Shown: one piece after another, positions 38,233-49,825 of the stretch | How positions within the stretch are numbered: the first letter of the stretch is position 1 | Layout of the letters: the number at the start of each line of letters is the position of its first letter | Made by a program: the position numbers and the translations under genes | Source of the DNA: Micropterix aruncella | Lineage: Eukaryota > Arthropoda > Insecta > Lepidoptera > Micropterigidae | Length of the DNA stretch: 64,000 nt | Reading direction: 5' to 3' | Assembly: GCA_944548615.1 (NCBI GenBank) | Contig: OX155955.1 | Coordinates: 15,812,818 to 15,876,817 of the forward strand | The notes under the pieces: model-generated | The model's database searches: none | Told to the model about the DNA's origin: nothing | What the model saw: only the letters and a program-made list of their open reading frames with translations

Positions 38233-38505
38233 AAAGGGGTTTTAAGGGAGGTGGTGTTTGGAGGAGGGGGAAGGGGGGTTTGTTTGTCGGTAGGGGTGGG
38301 GGGTTGAGTTTAGGGGGGAAAGGGGATGTTGAGGGGGGGTTGGGGGAGGGTGGGTTGAAGGGGGTGCGTAAGGGGGGGGGGTCGGGGAGAGTTTAGGGGT
38401 AGAGGGAGGCTTTAGGGGTGTGAGGGGGGGTAGCGTTAGGTTGTGGGTTTGAGGGGAGGGTTGGATGGTGGGGTGGGAGGAGGGTTATGGGGGGGGGGGG
38501 GGTTA
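38233..38505. repeat. G-rich strand-asymmetric tract, copy 2
   Basis: Directly follows the tandem array. + strand G runs up to 14, almost no C until about 38509. Same character and orientation as 227-533 and 62655-62803. Confidence 0.8.
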
Positions 38506-39004
38506 AATTCACTCCGCGCGACCATAGAATCTGTCATAACTCCGCAACGGAAGCGGTCACAAATGATTCTTGCGTCGTGTAGTTTTTGGGGGTATTCTAG
38601 TCGGAAAAAAGTAAGAGTGAAAAGTTGTGCTGAAAAGTTGCCAATGATTTCACGCAAAAAAGATACTGCCCACCCATTTATCATTATTTTTTTATTGACA
38701 AAAACGACATTTGTACCTACAATGTTATTAGTACCTACTAAACCGACTTATTACTAGAGATGTAAGGACTACAAATGTTTTTACTTAGGTATGTACTTAG
38801 CAAGTAACATGATTCGAAAACTATTAGAGAACTAAAATACACGTGGAAAATAAAACCATACTTTACACTGAGCGTATTTTTGAATATTACATACCCCTAG
38901 AAAGATAGTGTTCGTAAAATAGGACATGATTATCATTATCCTAAATTTAAGTGTTTACGTATTATTAATATAAAAAAATAAATGGGTGTTATATCTATTA
39001 TATA
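38506..39004. other. No gene seen
   Basis: Short GC-richer start, then AT-rich; no gene or clear repeat boundary. Confidence 0.35.
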
Positions 39005-40505
39005 CTAGCGGAACCCGGCGAACTTCGTCTCGCCACGAATTTGTTTGGCTTTCATTGACATTTGTTTGACATTTGCAGCGTTGTCACCCGTACGGTAATT
39101 GTGGGGCATACGGTAATTTCGTCGTCGGTACGGTATACGGTAATTACCTGTCGGAATACGGCAATTCGAGCACCTAGGGAGAGGTTATGTTGAAAGAATA
39201 AAACTAGAGTTGTTTCACTTTTACCGTATTTTAATTCAGACATCGCCATTACCTCTCACAGGCAGCGAGAAGAGGCCTTATAGACCAGCCATGCGTCTCA
39301 CTTTGAATTATGCGTCTCTTCAATGGCGCGTGACTGCAGTGGTCAAGCTGGTTGCAGATATTTCAGGGCACGGCTATCTATAATATTTTACCTGTGGTTT
39401 TTTTTAAAAAAAATGTACGGTATTTCTCAGAATATACGGTATGTCTTGTCAAGAAACAATAATTTTTACTTCAGTAGTATGGTAGATTTTAGGAGTCAGG
39501 TTGGCAACGCTGGACATTTGCATTGTTTTTTTAAAATTCTTCGTTGGAAGCAGCATACTCAGCATCATTATTACAAATTCAAAGTACCTATAGATCGTGA
39601 TTCTAATCTGATTGTTTTTTTTTGTATCACCAAAAGAGCATTTTCATCAATTGCCATTTGTGGATTCGTTGTGCTCGTTGTGTTCGAAATGGAAGAGAAA
39701 AATGTTTAAATAGTACGATTTTGTTTGCTCCATTGTATCTTTTCTTTTTTTTTTCAGATTTTGGCATAAAATTGTCTCGGACAATATGTTTTGCACCAAA
39801 TGAAGTCATTTGAAGCAATTATTGTAATATTATATATCAATCTCATTTTACCCCCTGCGCAACACAAACCGAGTGGTTCGTAGCGGTACTTCAAGGCATT
39901 AAAATATTGGCACAAATGGTCCATTTCTCCAATTTGCACGCATTCATAATCGCTGTATTGTATCGCCAGATCATAATAGAATGTCTGTCTGTATGTGTTT
40001 TGTCTCAAATTCAATCTTCTTCGCACTGCGACATAACGGATCCGTGCCGCTTCATTCAATTCTTGGCGATGCTTATCGCTTTCAGTTGCTCCTGTCTCTT
40101 TGTCGTCTTGCTCGAGCGGTCACCTTGCTGAGATTGGAGCGTCTGCGCAGGGGCATAAATGTGAAAAATGATTGCAAAACCTGGAGGAACATTCACGAAA
40201 TACACACATTCAGTTAATTCAGTTGATTTACCTTCAAAATCACAAAAACGCAATGAAAATTTCGTAAAATTCAACTAAACTGTCAATTGTCAGTTTTCGC
40301 TATCTATGATCAAGCTCGGTACTAAAATAATTTTCGGTTTTTACATTTTTCTCACTTTTCCGAGGGGTTTTCCGATTTTTTTTTATAGCCGGAAGACGTT
40401 AGACGGAAGTGATTATGAATAAAACAAAACAAGAATCATCTAAATCGGCCGCTCGTGAGTTATTAGGTAACATACATAAAACCCGACTCATTTTTATTAT
40501 ATAGA
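39005..40505 (-). mobile_element. Helitron, non-autonomous, copy 1
   Basis: On the minus strand it starts TCTATATAATAAAAATGAG (after A at 40506) and ends GCCGGGTTCCGCTAG (before T), the 5'-TC, 3'-CTAG with A|T insertion site expected of Helitrons. There are no TIRs. It shares both ends and internal sequence with 55403-56303. It keeps a decayed N-terminal piece of the Helitron protein. Confidence 0.88.
39627..40059 (-). pseudogene. Helitron N-terminal zinc-finger / Helitron_like_N fragment
   Basis: Minus-strand ORF 40059-39757 contains IGEMDHLCQYFNALKYRYEP and LGLCCAGGKMRL, the C-x2-(C/F) ... CC-x2-GK zinc-binding segment upstream of the Rep domain. An overlapping frame carries LQMTSFGAKHIVRDNFMPK, equivalent to the QMTSFGA start of Helitron_like_N. 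Rep HUH and helicase domains are absent. One Cys of the first pair is Phe (C in the other copy). Confidence 0.8.
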
Positions 40506-40667
40506 TAAATGAAACAACATAATTTATTATGCGATATTTATGTAGGTACCTACTACTGTTATTAATTATTTAAAAGAGGAACTAAAACAATAACGTCTTC
40601 ACAATTGAGCAAAATATAATTTTATTGTGATTATTTTTCTAGGGTTAACGCAGCAGTAATACATCGT

Positions 40668-41035
40668 AAGGCTTAGAACTCACAGAGCGGTTTTCACCCG
40701 TGTCCGCCGCGGTTACGGGCCCGCGGCCTCCGTATGATGCAGATATGTATGTAAAATTAAGTCGAACATTTCTCGGCTTGGTTGCTTGCAGCGGCCGTAG
40801 CGTCTGTGGGATACTAGTAGAACCGCGCGGGACGCGATCAACCTTAGATCTCACGGAGCATTCATTTCGGCAGCGGGCCCGCAACTGCGGCGGGCGCGGG
40901 TGAAAAACGCTCTGTGCGCTCTAAGCCTGACCGCGCAAACCTGCAGTGTCGTGAGTTTTGAAACAAAACAGTTGTCCCGTAACCGCGGCGTGCGCAGGTG
41001 AAAATCGCTCCCTGAGTTCTAAGCCTAACAGCCTA
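40668..41035. mobile_element. GC-rich MITE with three inverted ends
   Basis: Left AGGCTTAGAACTCACAGAGC, GGTTTTCACCCG. A first right end GCGGGTGAAAAACGCTCTGT, GCGCTCTAAGCCT (about 40890-40927). A second right end GCAGGTGAAAATCGCTCCCT, GAGTTCTAAGCCT (about 40994-41027). Suggests one MITE with an end duplicated or nested. Non-coding. Confidence 0.65.
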
Positions 41036-41520
41036 GGTATGTGTTGATTATATGTAAGTACGAATAATACGGTGCGCGGACGAGTTTAGTAAAGCTATGC
41101 CTATACGGCTATACCTAGTAAGTCTGAAAAACTATAAAGTAAGTATTTGCTTCATAATTACCTAGTTTGTACATAATATTATAGAAAAGCTAGTTCGATA
41201 GGTAGATAACATCAAAAGAGCGGCGCGAACTACCTCACTACCCGCCTCCCTTTGAAAATACTCATAGACACTACCCTCAATCGTGTCAGTGAACACAGTG
41301 CGGCCGTCAGAGGCGTCAGAACACGTTCGGGTATTGCGGGCGTGTGCAGACACTTCGCTGGACGCTAATTTGTCCTGCGATTTTGCATCCGCTCTGCCAT
41401 GAAAATCGCTAATCCGGCGAGGGCGCACTTTCGACTGGGACCGCGTGGGAATTTATGGAGTGGAAAGAATATCGTATCGCTTGTGACGCGCAGATTGTAG
41501 ATCCGTCCGACGGATGCGAT
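41036..41520. other. Unassigned; minus-strand open frame
   Basis: Minus frame 41428-41162 is open for 88 codons with no recognised domain, and GC content rises in 41220-41450. Could be an untranslated or repeat-derived block; no product claimed. Confidence 0.3.
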
Positions 41521-42540
41521 AGTTTAGGCCAGGGCATGTTTTACACCGCATGGATGGAGAGGCGCTGCGGTCTTTTTTAAAGCATAAAACCAGCCTGTAT
41601 CAATGGAGCTGATCAATGGATCAACGAATTTAAGCACATCGTCCAGCGTTTTGGACTTTATAAGGAGAGCTGTATTGTCCGGAACAACTAATAGTCGGAT
41701 AGGGTCAAGTCTGGTGAATTTGCCGCGTGTGGGAGAAATTGCCATCCCAAGTTTAAGAGGGTCTTCTGAGTCGCGCGAGCAAGGTGAGGTTGACCATTGT
41801 CATGCAGCAGTATGACTTGCATGCTTTCTTGCCCAGTAAATGACCTTTTATGATAAGGTTATTCTCTCAGTTTGTTCAATTGTGAGCTGCAGCGTTCCGG
41901 AGTCACTGTCTGACCAGTTTTCAGGAGTCCTTAATAAAGTACACCCTTCACGTCTCACCAGATACACAGGTGAACCTTTTTCAAATGGATGTCCTGTTTT
42001 GGCGTCGATGTACTGGGTTGCATAGGATCTACCCCAGAATTTTTAAGTTTTCCACTCTCGTAAGAAAGACGCGTCTCATCACCCGTCCTATTTTTCCACA
42101 AGAAGTCTTTTATTGTTGCCGGGCAAGCAGTGAAAGGCATTGTTCATACGTTGACCTAGGTTGTGTTCGGTCAACACAGGTTGGATCCAACGTCCAAGCT
42201 TTATTTTTTTTCTTTATTTGGTGCAAACACTTGGAAGTAGCTGTTTGGATGACTCCTAAAGTAGCTGCAAGCCCTGGTTGCATTTGCGTCGAGTCTTCAT
42301 CCAGTAGAGCTTGCAATTCCACATCATCAAACTTTCGAGGCTGTCTGGGGCGTGGCTGGTCACTAAGATCAAATCACCACTTCTAAAACTTTTGAACCAA
42401 TTATTACACGTTCTATAGGACAAAACGTCGGCAACAAGAACACTACAAATTGATTCCCGTGCTTTAGAAGTATTTTTTAATTGTTTGAATTTGTTTAAAA
42501 TGCAGTGCCGAATATGCAGTTTATCAGTTACCATTGTAAA
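41521..42540 (-). pseudogene. mariner transposase, nearly full-length but decayed
   Basis: Minus strand start at 42534: MVTDKLHIRHCILNKFKQLK, then VLSYRTCNNWFKSFRSGD (N-terminal HTH region), DDE-region pieces [46 protein letters not shown] (second Asp region) and [10 protein letters not shown] (third Asp region). At least four frameshifts and several stops separate them. D,D34D mariner family. TIRs were not resolved. Confidence 0.9.
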
Positions 42541-42699
42541 CTGCTATTCTGAGAGGTTATGTAACTCACGTAGGTATACTTGTCGTTCGGTGTTCTGAAA
42601 TCTTGCGTCCGCTCCTTTCAAAACCGCAATAGAATGCGAAAATATTTCTATTTTAAATATAATTTTAAGCTTGAAGAAATATTCTGTTAAAATGTGTGT

Positions 42700-42733
42700 G
42701 AATGTGTGTGTATGTGTGTATGTATGTATGTAT
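42700..42733. repeat. (TG/TATG)n microsatellite
   Basis: GTGTGTG/AATG/GTATG run ending in three GTAT units next to the palindrome below. Confidence 0.7.
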
Positions 42734-42776
42734 AAACGTCATATGTTCGATATGTTGACATTTATGACAACATCAT

Positions 42777-42824
42777 CGATATGTTGACGTTTATGTATAT
42801 GTATACATAAACGTCAACATATCG
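42777..42824. repeat. 48-bp palindrome, 23-bp perfect arms
   Basis: Arms starting CGATATGTTGACGTTTATG are exact reverse complements around a 2-base spacer. The same arm is partly repeated just upstream (42736-42765). Very short loop; likely a foldback end. Confidence 0.8.
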
Positions 42825-44192
42825 AAAAATAAATTGGGCGTTCACAATACCTTCCCTCTGTCAGGAAAGTAATATATTGTTCTATTCATTCAAATTCAAT
42901 ACAAAATAAATTTACAAAATCAGTCGCCGTGACGCGTCATCACGCGTCGTAATAATAAAAAAATTGACGCCATTCTTTCCCGCCATTTCTCCTCCGCCAA
43001 AATGGCGTCACGTCGGTGTTGCCAATCGTAAATACCTACTCACGCCGGCCTAATTATAATATCTGCATCAATAAATCAGATGGAAATCTCGCCTCGAGTC
43101 GTATACTTAATGTATCCGTGATAAGATATGGAAGGGGAACAAATTATAATCAGCAATTAGCCATTCGTTGACGTGATTCTAACCAATTAATTAGTACGGA
43201 GTTAGTTGTATAACACCTAGTATCTGGATGGAAATTGTCGTCGATAACGTGTTCAGAAAAAAGATTTTCTTAAGGCCCAGTGAAAAGCCAATAGGCACTC
43301 CCGGTAACAGCATTCTTAAATATGATTTCGACATAAGTTATATATTGTTAGGTAGCCAATGATCCATGGTACGGTCAAACATCTATAGGTACTACAATAT
43401 GTTATATTTAGCAAAAAAACCGCAATTCTGTGAAAAAGGCTTTTTCTGTGAATAACATGATAATCCTTATAGAGATATACATTGAAAAATATTTCTATTG
43501 TCTCAGCGTCAGAGTCGAGGAACACTAAACAAATTGTAACCCTTTAGAGTTTAGAAGTATACTATTGTGTTACATACTAAAATGAAATGGTGTTTTTTTG
43601 GGGAGTTGTTTTTTTAGCGGAAAAGAAATGCTGAATTTTACTGAATAACATGATTTATAAGGATTTTCAATCTGTTGAGATGTTTCATCCACTTATTGAC
43701 TTATAAATTGGCACTAAAAATCCTTATATAAATTTTCGCTTGTTTTTATCGATAATTCTGTACTTATTTCTGATAAGTAAGATACAGACGATTATTAAAT
43801 AAACTTTAAAGCTTTAACTTATTATTTGTATGACATTTGTAATTTAAAACATTTGAACGGTTACTGGGAATAACAATCATTATCAACATTTAAAAATTTT
43901 TGGCAATTTGATTTTTAAATCTCACTAACCTAAAAAAATACATTTTAGCAAGGGCTTCGGTGAGAAAAAATAATTTGTTGCTTGTAAACCAAATAAAACT
44001 TCAATTATATTGAAAAAATACTTTTTACTAAAATACACCTCAGAAAAAAACAAAAACTATAATATAATAAGAATATTTGAGTTTCTAAAAAAAGATATAC
44101 CTTAGTAGCATAAAAGAACATTAAAAAGCCATTTGCCTTGATCAGTATTTCCCATTAAAGGTCATCGAGGTAGCTACCCCAGCTCTGGACCT
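42825..44192. other. No gene; AT-rich
   Basis: No coding exon or clear repeat found. 42930-43030 is GC-richer, with GCCAAAATGGCGTC and TGACGCCATTC forming a weak stem. Confidence 0.4.
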
Positions 44193-44253
44193 GACGGGAA
44201 AGAATGATCAATGTCCGCCGTCACCGCGTGGACTTTGATCGTTCTTTCCTGTC
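44193..44253. repeat. Hairpin, 24-bp arms
   Basis: GACGGGAAAGAATGATCAAT... pairs with ...GATCGTTCTTTCCTGTC with three mismatches in 24. The outer motif recurs at 44645 (ATCGTTCTTTCCCGT). Confidence 0.65.
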
Positions 44254-44309
44254 AAACGTTTTCTTCTAACTTCAGGGCAGACTATGTTTGTCGCCCCAAG
44301 ATGTCAATA

Positions 44310-44612
44310 GTGGGCTCGATTGCGTTTCTTCGTGAACTAAAATCGGAAATTAGTCCGTGTGAACGAGAAAGGGCAATACGCTAGAGCGAAGTGTGAGAGA
44401 CGGTTGTCACTTTTTCGCATTAAAACTGCCCGCCAAGGTCAAATCTTACACCGCACGAAATATGCTCGAATCTATTCGGACGAGTATAAGTTCGGCAGGT
44501 AGTATTTATCGACGATCGTTCGTTTCATTTACCGCTCTAACTTATTGCTCTGTCTCGTTCGCTTGGACTAATTTTAGTTTTAGTTCACAAAGAAACGCAA
44601 TCGGGCCCAGTA
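44310..44612. mobile_element. MITE family A, copy 2
   Basis: TIRs GTGGGCTCGATTGCGTTTCT, TCGTGAACTAAAA ... TTTTAGTTCACAAAGAAACG, CAATCGGGCCCAGTA. Inverted relative to copy 1 at 3979-4292 by internal sequence. Confidence 0.8.
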
Positions 44613-44663
44613 TCTCATTTTAGCAGAAAAAAGAAATACATTTATCGTTCTTTCCCGTAACCC

Positions 44664-45233
44664 TTAACCCGTTAAGGTCCATGAGACAAATTTCAAATTC
44701 AATTGATAATAATTCAAATTCAATTGATAATTTATAATTCAATTGATCATTTCATAAATCATTTTATAAGCTATCCAACAAGAATAATTTATAAATTATA
44801 TTTTTTCCGTGTTATTGAGACACTGGAATCTTAGTATTGGCAAAACAATTCAATCATCGTTTAAAAATATATCGTTTTTTTTTTAAAACAACGCAAATGA
44901 CCAACGAACTCGAATGACCAAAGAACAGTGAATTTCAATAAATAAATGGAATTTTATCGCTACTTTTTTAATTTGAATTTTATTTTTTAGTACGTACTGA
45001 CTCCTATTAAGCTAATAAAATTATATATTTTAAAATACAAAATTTATTATACAAAACTTATGGACCACAGGGACAGCGACAGAGACACATAATGTCCCAT
45101 CAATTTATACAAAATCTATTTAACCAATTTTCACAAAACTTGCTATACATGTTATTTACATCGTGCTTTAACAGTTTTACGTATTAGAAATTTTCACGCT
45201 CTACCGCAAAGCTTGTGGTCCTCAAAGGGTTAA
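44664..45233. mobile_element. piggyBac-like MITE, TTAA-flanked (562 bp)
   Basis: TTAA CCCGTTAAGGTCCATGAGAC ... TGTGGTCCTCAAAGGG TTAA. Imperfect TIR of about 17 bp. A run of AATTGATAAT direct repeats follows the left end. Non-coding. Confidence 0.7.
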
Positions 45234-45682
45234 TTTGTATCACACCTGTTATTTTTGTTATGCGATGTGATGTTTAGTGTTGTACCCCTCCTTAAACGGC
45301 AATGGTCATTGTTTCCTGATTCTCATTTAGATATTGAAATCGCCCAAACAGACTAAAAAAATGTAGCGCCTGGGTAATTCTCTCGAGCTTATCATAATAT
45401 TCCCTCAATAGGTGCAAGTATCCGACATGTTTTTTCAGGGTAATTGGATTAAGCGCAATTAAACTGTCTGCTGAATTAACATGCTAATTAAGCATGCATC
45501 TCGCGTTTGGCTATTCGCGTCGCGTCGCGTCGCAGTTTGTACACTTTATGGCTGCTCAATATAATTACGTTTAATCGCATATCCGATGCTTTTTAATTTA
45601 GCCCCAAGAATTTCAAGCTTAGCTGCGGAAATACTGTGGGTATTAAAAGAAGAGAGATGCATCACACTGATCGGAGAGGTAA
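45234..45682. other. No gene seen
   Basis: Unassigned. GCGTCGCGTCGCGTCGC microtandem near 45516-45533. Confidence 0.35.
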
Positions 45683-46377
45683 TTAACTCGCTGAGGATGT
45701 GGTACAAAAAGTGTACGTTAAGAATGTGGAGGGTCATGATGACCCTGTATTTAATTATTTTTTTTAAGTATTTATTGGTATGTCATAAAAAACGACGGGA
45801 ATGAAACTTACGAATACGTTACTAAATAAATATTTTTTTTAAAAAGAAATGCTATTATGCGTGCGTAGACAAGTTTTACAAGCTATTTCATAAATATTTT
45901 TTTTAAGGCACTGTATTAGAGATCAATCATTTCTCATGAAAAAAATACCATTTAAGTCTTTTAACATATTAATCATCTCTCGCCGTAGTACACGGTTGAC
46001 AGAACGGAACAATGTGTTCTTGACAAATGTACGAATGACACGTTTCGCAAACATTCATATATATTCGTCATAAACATACATATTCAGCATTGCATAAAAC
46101 TGTCAGAGGCTATTTTTTAAAAAATTAATGCCCTGAAAAAGGCACAAAATTGCTACGTCGTGGTTGTGGAGGGCTTATAAATATCCTTTTTGCGTTCGCA
46201 CTGTTCTATCTATATCCACAGGCGGTGGCCGACTGAGTGGTAGCTCACAGAGGGAAGGAAAATTCAATAGCTCCAGCTACTGAGGTGTTCTCCAGCGTAC
46301 GACAGCTGGACAAAATACTGTACACAAAACAAAATGAGCAGGGTCAAATTGACCCCTCCACATCCTAGCCGGGTTAA
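45683..46377. mobile_element. Probable piggyBac-like MITE, TTAA-flanked
   Basis: Left TTAA CTCGCTGAGGATGTGG, with a nearby GTGGAGGGTCATGATGACCC. Right reverse complement TTAA CCCGGCTAGGATGTGG, AGGGGTCAATTTGACCC. Both termini also contain a small self-palindrome around GGGTCA/TGACCC. Confidence 0.6.
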
Positions 46378-46648
46378 GGCTGATTTACATTGAGTCAGTT
46401 ACTGACTTCAAACTCAAAACATGCCAGCGCTGAGCCGGTACTGTCATCGTGTATATTGATTTCTAGTCAATTTATCGTTGTCACGTCAGTGCTAACTAAC
46501 CCCCTCCACCACACGCGCCAGCGGCACTGACTGTACTGAAGTCAGTAGTTGGTCAGTGGCACTGCGTTGTAGGGTAAAGTCGCATCATATGGAAAATTTT
46601 AAGTTGTGAAAATGACGCATATTTCCTACTGAATTTAGTAACATACGT

Positions 46649-46905
46649 AGCGGAAGTCCTAGGGGACGCGTTAGGACGCCGGACGACACTTAGCGTCGGA
46701 CACTAATACATCTAATCGGACACTAATACATCATAATAGTATCTCGACAAGTCGCGGCGCGATCGATGCAAAGACGGGTGAAATGGGTGCGGGGAAGCGT
46801 ACGCTTTTCCTTTATCTACGTCTTTGTATCGATCGCACCGCGAGTTGTCGAGATACTATTAGTGTCTGACGCTAGGTGCCGTCCGGCGTTAGGGGACTTC
46901 CCCTA
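46649..46905. mobile_element. Palindromic MITE (~257 bp)
   Basis: GGAAGTCC...GGACGCCGGACG, AGCGTCGGACACTAAT and AGTATCTCGACAAGTCGCGG pair with CCGCGAGTTGTCGAGATACT, ATTAGTGTCTGACGCT, CGTCCGGC and GGACTTCC. The centre is around 46785-46805. A 12-base unit (TCGGACACTAAT) is duplicated in the left arm. Confidence 0.8.
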
Positions 46906-47589
46906 CACTGTAAAGAAATACCTACGAATGACTGACTGCATTTAAACATTTGTGAAATGCGCTTTTGACGTAAGCGAGCCGTCAGTTCTTAGAAACTGAT
47001 GGTTTTACTCATACTTTAACTTTAACTCACAGGTCTCATACAGAAATCGGCCCTTAATGTAAATCTACACTTAGAGGCGTTAAATGTGGGACAGTGATCT
47101 TGAGGAAGTGTTATTTTGACAATCAAAGCACAAAACTTTGGTTTGAGAAAGTCGTTTACATGTAAAATAATTACAACAGTAACATTTCATTGACGCTGTA
47201 GTATTTTCATTTCCCATACACATTCATGACAATGTCTGCTCTTTGCTGGTGGTTTGTCATAAGGAGTTTTGATTGTAGGCGTACCATGAGCTAGTTTTAG
47301 AAATGCACTTATATCTTTTGGAAGATTTTTGAGGGCTGCTCTATGGAATAATACTTACTTAAGCGAGCGTGCAGTATAAAGTATACACAGGACGTTCTCA
47401 ATACAACTAAAGCTTGCTAGAAACTGCACTAACACAAAAGTGGCCAATTACGCTCCAGCTACGTGGAGGGGATAATGTCTTCAAGGCTAAAAACCGGTTA
47501 TATCCGGATCGGTTCTGAAAGAAAGATTTATGCTAAAATTACAGTTTCTCGTATACATTTTATACAACGGCGCCCGCCGAAAAGTTATA
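46906..47589. other. Unassigned; possible Cys-rich minus-strand remnant
   Basis: Minus strand 47260-47090 encodes, over two frames, RHCHEC and KCYCCNYFTCKRLSQTKVLC, then FDCQ, which resembles the cysteine-rich C terminus of piggyBac-type transposases or another zinc-knuckle. Frameshifted; low certainty. 46380-46560 and 46980-47075 carry weak inverted ends of another MITE. Confidence 0.25.
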
Positions 47590-47597
47590 GACGCTGG

Positions 47598-48452
47598 CAG
47601 TGGCGGCGCTAGACCACACTTGGACGTCGGCGAAATTAGGTTCGCGAGGCCTTGTTTATTTCCCAGTCAAAAAGAAAACGTTATATTACATGAGGCGAAT
47701 TATAGTGAAACTAATGTATGAGTAAACGAGTTTCATTGCTAATCAAATGATGTTAAAAATTACACAAAGAGAAATTAAAATAGACGAACTTTTCGGCTTT
47801 TGGCCTCACTGAACTTTTTCAGGATTATGTCATACCTAATACTAGCCGCTATTTCAGCTTCAATTGATAGAATTGATAACGCAGATAGTCTCTCTTGGGT
47901 CATCGTGGTTCTCAAGTAGGTCTTAATCAATTTTAACTTTGAGAAGCTTCTCTCGGCGGAAGCTGTACTGACGGGAACTGTGATCATGATTTGAGCATAT
48001 ATTGCTATGTAAACATTTGGATATACCTATTTCTTCCAAATTATTTTCTAAAATGTACTGAATGAGTTGTTTCGCGTCGTTGACAGTCAAGTGAATTCGC
48101 TTTTAAAAGCTGTAGCTCTTCAGATAGCTCGAAAGGCTGTATGCCACTGTTTTCGCCGTCGCCATGTCGCAGTATTGTTCCTAAATCATTACAATGCTTG
48201 AGAAGGTCCTCTTTTGATATCGATTTCAAATAACTGATATCGCAAATTGCTCAAAATATTCATTGAGCGCTTTAAATCGACATTCGGTGTCGGCTATAAT
48301 AGCATCTATCATTGTGTTAAAAAAGTTAACTCTGTAATGCATTTCAAAAGTCTGTAAATGCATTTAAATAATTTGTAAAAGTTTTGCGAGGCCCCCTTAG
48401 GTGCGAGGCCGTCGGCGGTCGCCGACGTCGCCGACGCCTAGCGCCGCCACTG
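47598..48452 (-). mobile_element. hAT element, internally deleted, copy 2
   Basis: TIRs CAGTGGCGGCGCTAG ... CTAGCGCCGCCACTG with exact 8-bp duplication GACGCTGG (47590-47597 and 48453-48460). 855 bp. Same family as 13615-14549 and the same retained C-terminal transposase segment. Confidence 0.93.
47775..48229 (-). pseudogene. hAT transposase C-terminal fragment, copy 2
   Basis: Minus frames KSISKEDLLKHCNDLGTIL (48229-48041) and, after a shift near 48010, ITVPVSTASAERSFSKLKLI, then LSALSILSIEAEIAAS, to a stop at 47775. Here the SFSKLK motif that is broken by a stop in copy 1 is intact. Catalytic residues are absent. Confidence 0.85.
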
Positions 48453-48460
48453 GACGCTGG

Positions 48461-48860
48461 CCTGGCTGATCTGGTTTTCAGCTTGTCTCTTTTGACGTCC
48501 AACTCCACTCTCCAGGACGATTTCCAGTCAGCTTCCGCTGCAATTCGGCCGATCTTCGACACGCTCTTTGTGCGTCGCCGAGTGCTGGATAATTGGACTG
48601 CAGGTCGTCCTGAGATGCACTAATGCCAAAATCGTGGCTGTTGCCGCAGATCTTAGTTCTTGCTGTAGGGCGCGTCTTGCCGCCTCGCTCTGCCGTAGTG
48701 CACTATCTCGCTCTCTGTCCACCCCCGTGATGCTGTGTTTGACGTTTTGCTGGCCGGTCACATTTGCATTCTAGGGTCTTGCTCAGTGGCATCGGAACCG
48801 GAAGTGCTTCTAGTGTCGGTGTTGGTTTCGCATGTGCGTGAATGGTTATTTCTGCTGAGT
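48461..48860. other. GC-rich unassigned block
   Basis: GC-rich sequence interrupted by the hAT insertion. Minus-strand frames (48761-48528 and 48562-48344) are Arg/Glu/Ala-rich and could be part of a retroelement ORF1/gag-like region, but no diagnostic motif is seen. Confidence 0.3.
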
Positions 48861-49825
48861 TGCTTGTGTATTATTTCGTGTTAATAATACATCGTTCTTG
48901 TCTTGATTTAATTATTTGTTTTTTTTTTGTTGCGATAGCTACATCACTTCCACGAATCTTCGAGGAAGGTCATTAAAAAATATCGCAGACATTCATCGCC
49001 TTACATATTATCTTAGATTAGAGACAGCATACCGTTGACGCAGCAGTGCAGTTGGAAAGTAAAAGTTCAAAACGCTGCGCCACAGCCAAACTACTTAGTT
49101 AAAAAGCGTCGTAAATCATGTCTCGTTGAGATTGCATATTCCGTGGTGCAAAGCGGTAGAATGGCGATGATATTATGTATATAGGTCAGGGATATACCCC
49201 GTTTTACTTTAAAGGCGTTGATTTGTAGATTGTGGAGCTCTAAGGTATAGAAAACAAAGACATAGTATATTTAATACGATGACAAAGGTAACACAGTTTT
49301 ACCGCATGGTGATGCAACAGAAGATGTAAAATATATAGTGCAACTGCGGAATAGTGCGAAATAAGCATAAGTAGTGCCTAAACCGCATAAGAAATGCTGC
49401 ACTAAATGTAAAAATGGATGAACTGAACTAAAGTGGGAGGTACATTTCCTCCCACTTTCCCACATTTCGTCGATCATACGGGCCAAAAATTCGAATTCGC
49501 GTTTTGTTATTGTTATTAGTATAAAACCATGCTTTGGAACCTCCTGTCTAGGTCTCGAGGGCTCAATTGCTTAGTTTTCCTGTAATTCTCATTGCAGTAA
49601 GATCTTGTAGGCATGAGTTGTTGATTTTATCCCGTGATTACTCTTAAGTGATTAGTGGTATTTTTTCGCAAAAACTTAACTATTTGGCAGTTTTAATTGT
49701 TAGTACAGTATACTAACAATTGAAAAAAACACATTTATACAAGAAAAAATGTATCTCGTGAACGAAGTTATTAAATTTTTACCATGCCCTGAACTGTTTG
49801 CTTTTTGGCGTGTACGAAGTCTTAT
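48861..49825. other. No gene seen
   Basis: No supported feature. AGTACAGTATACTAACAATT near 49703 contains a short self-complementary run. Confidence 0.4.
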
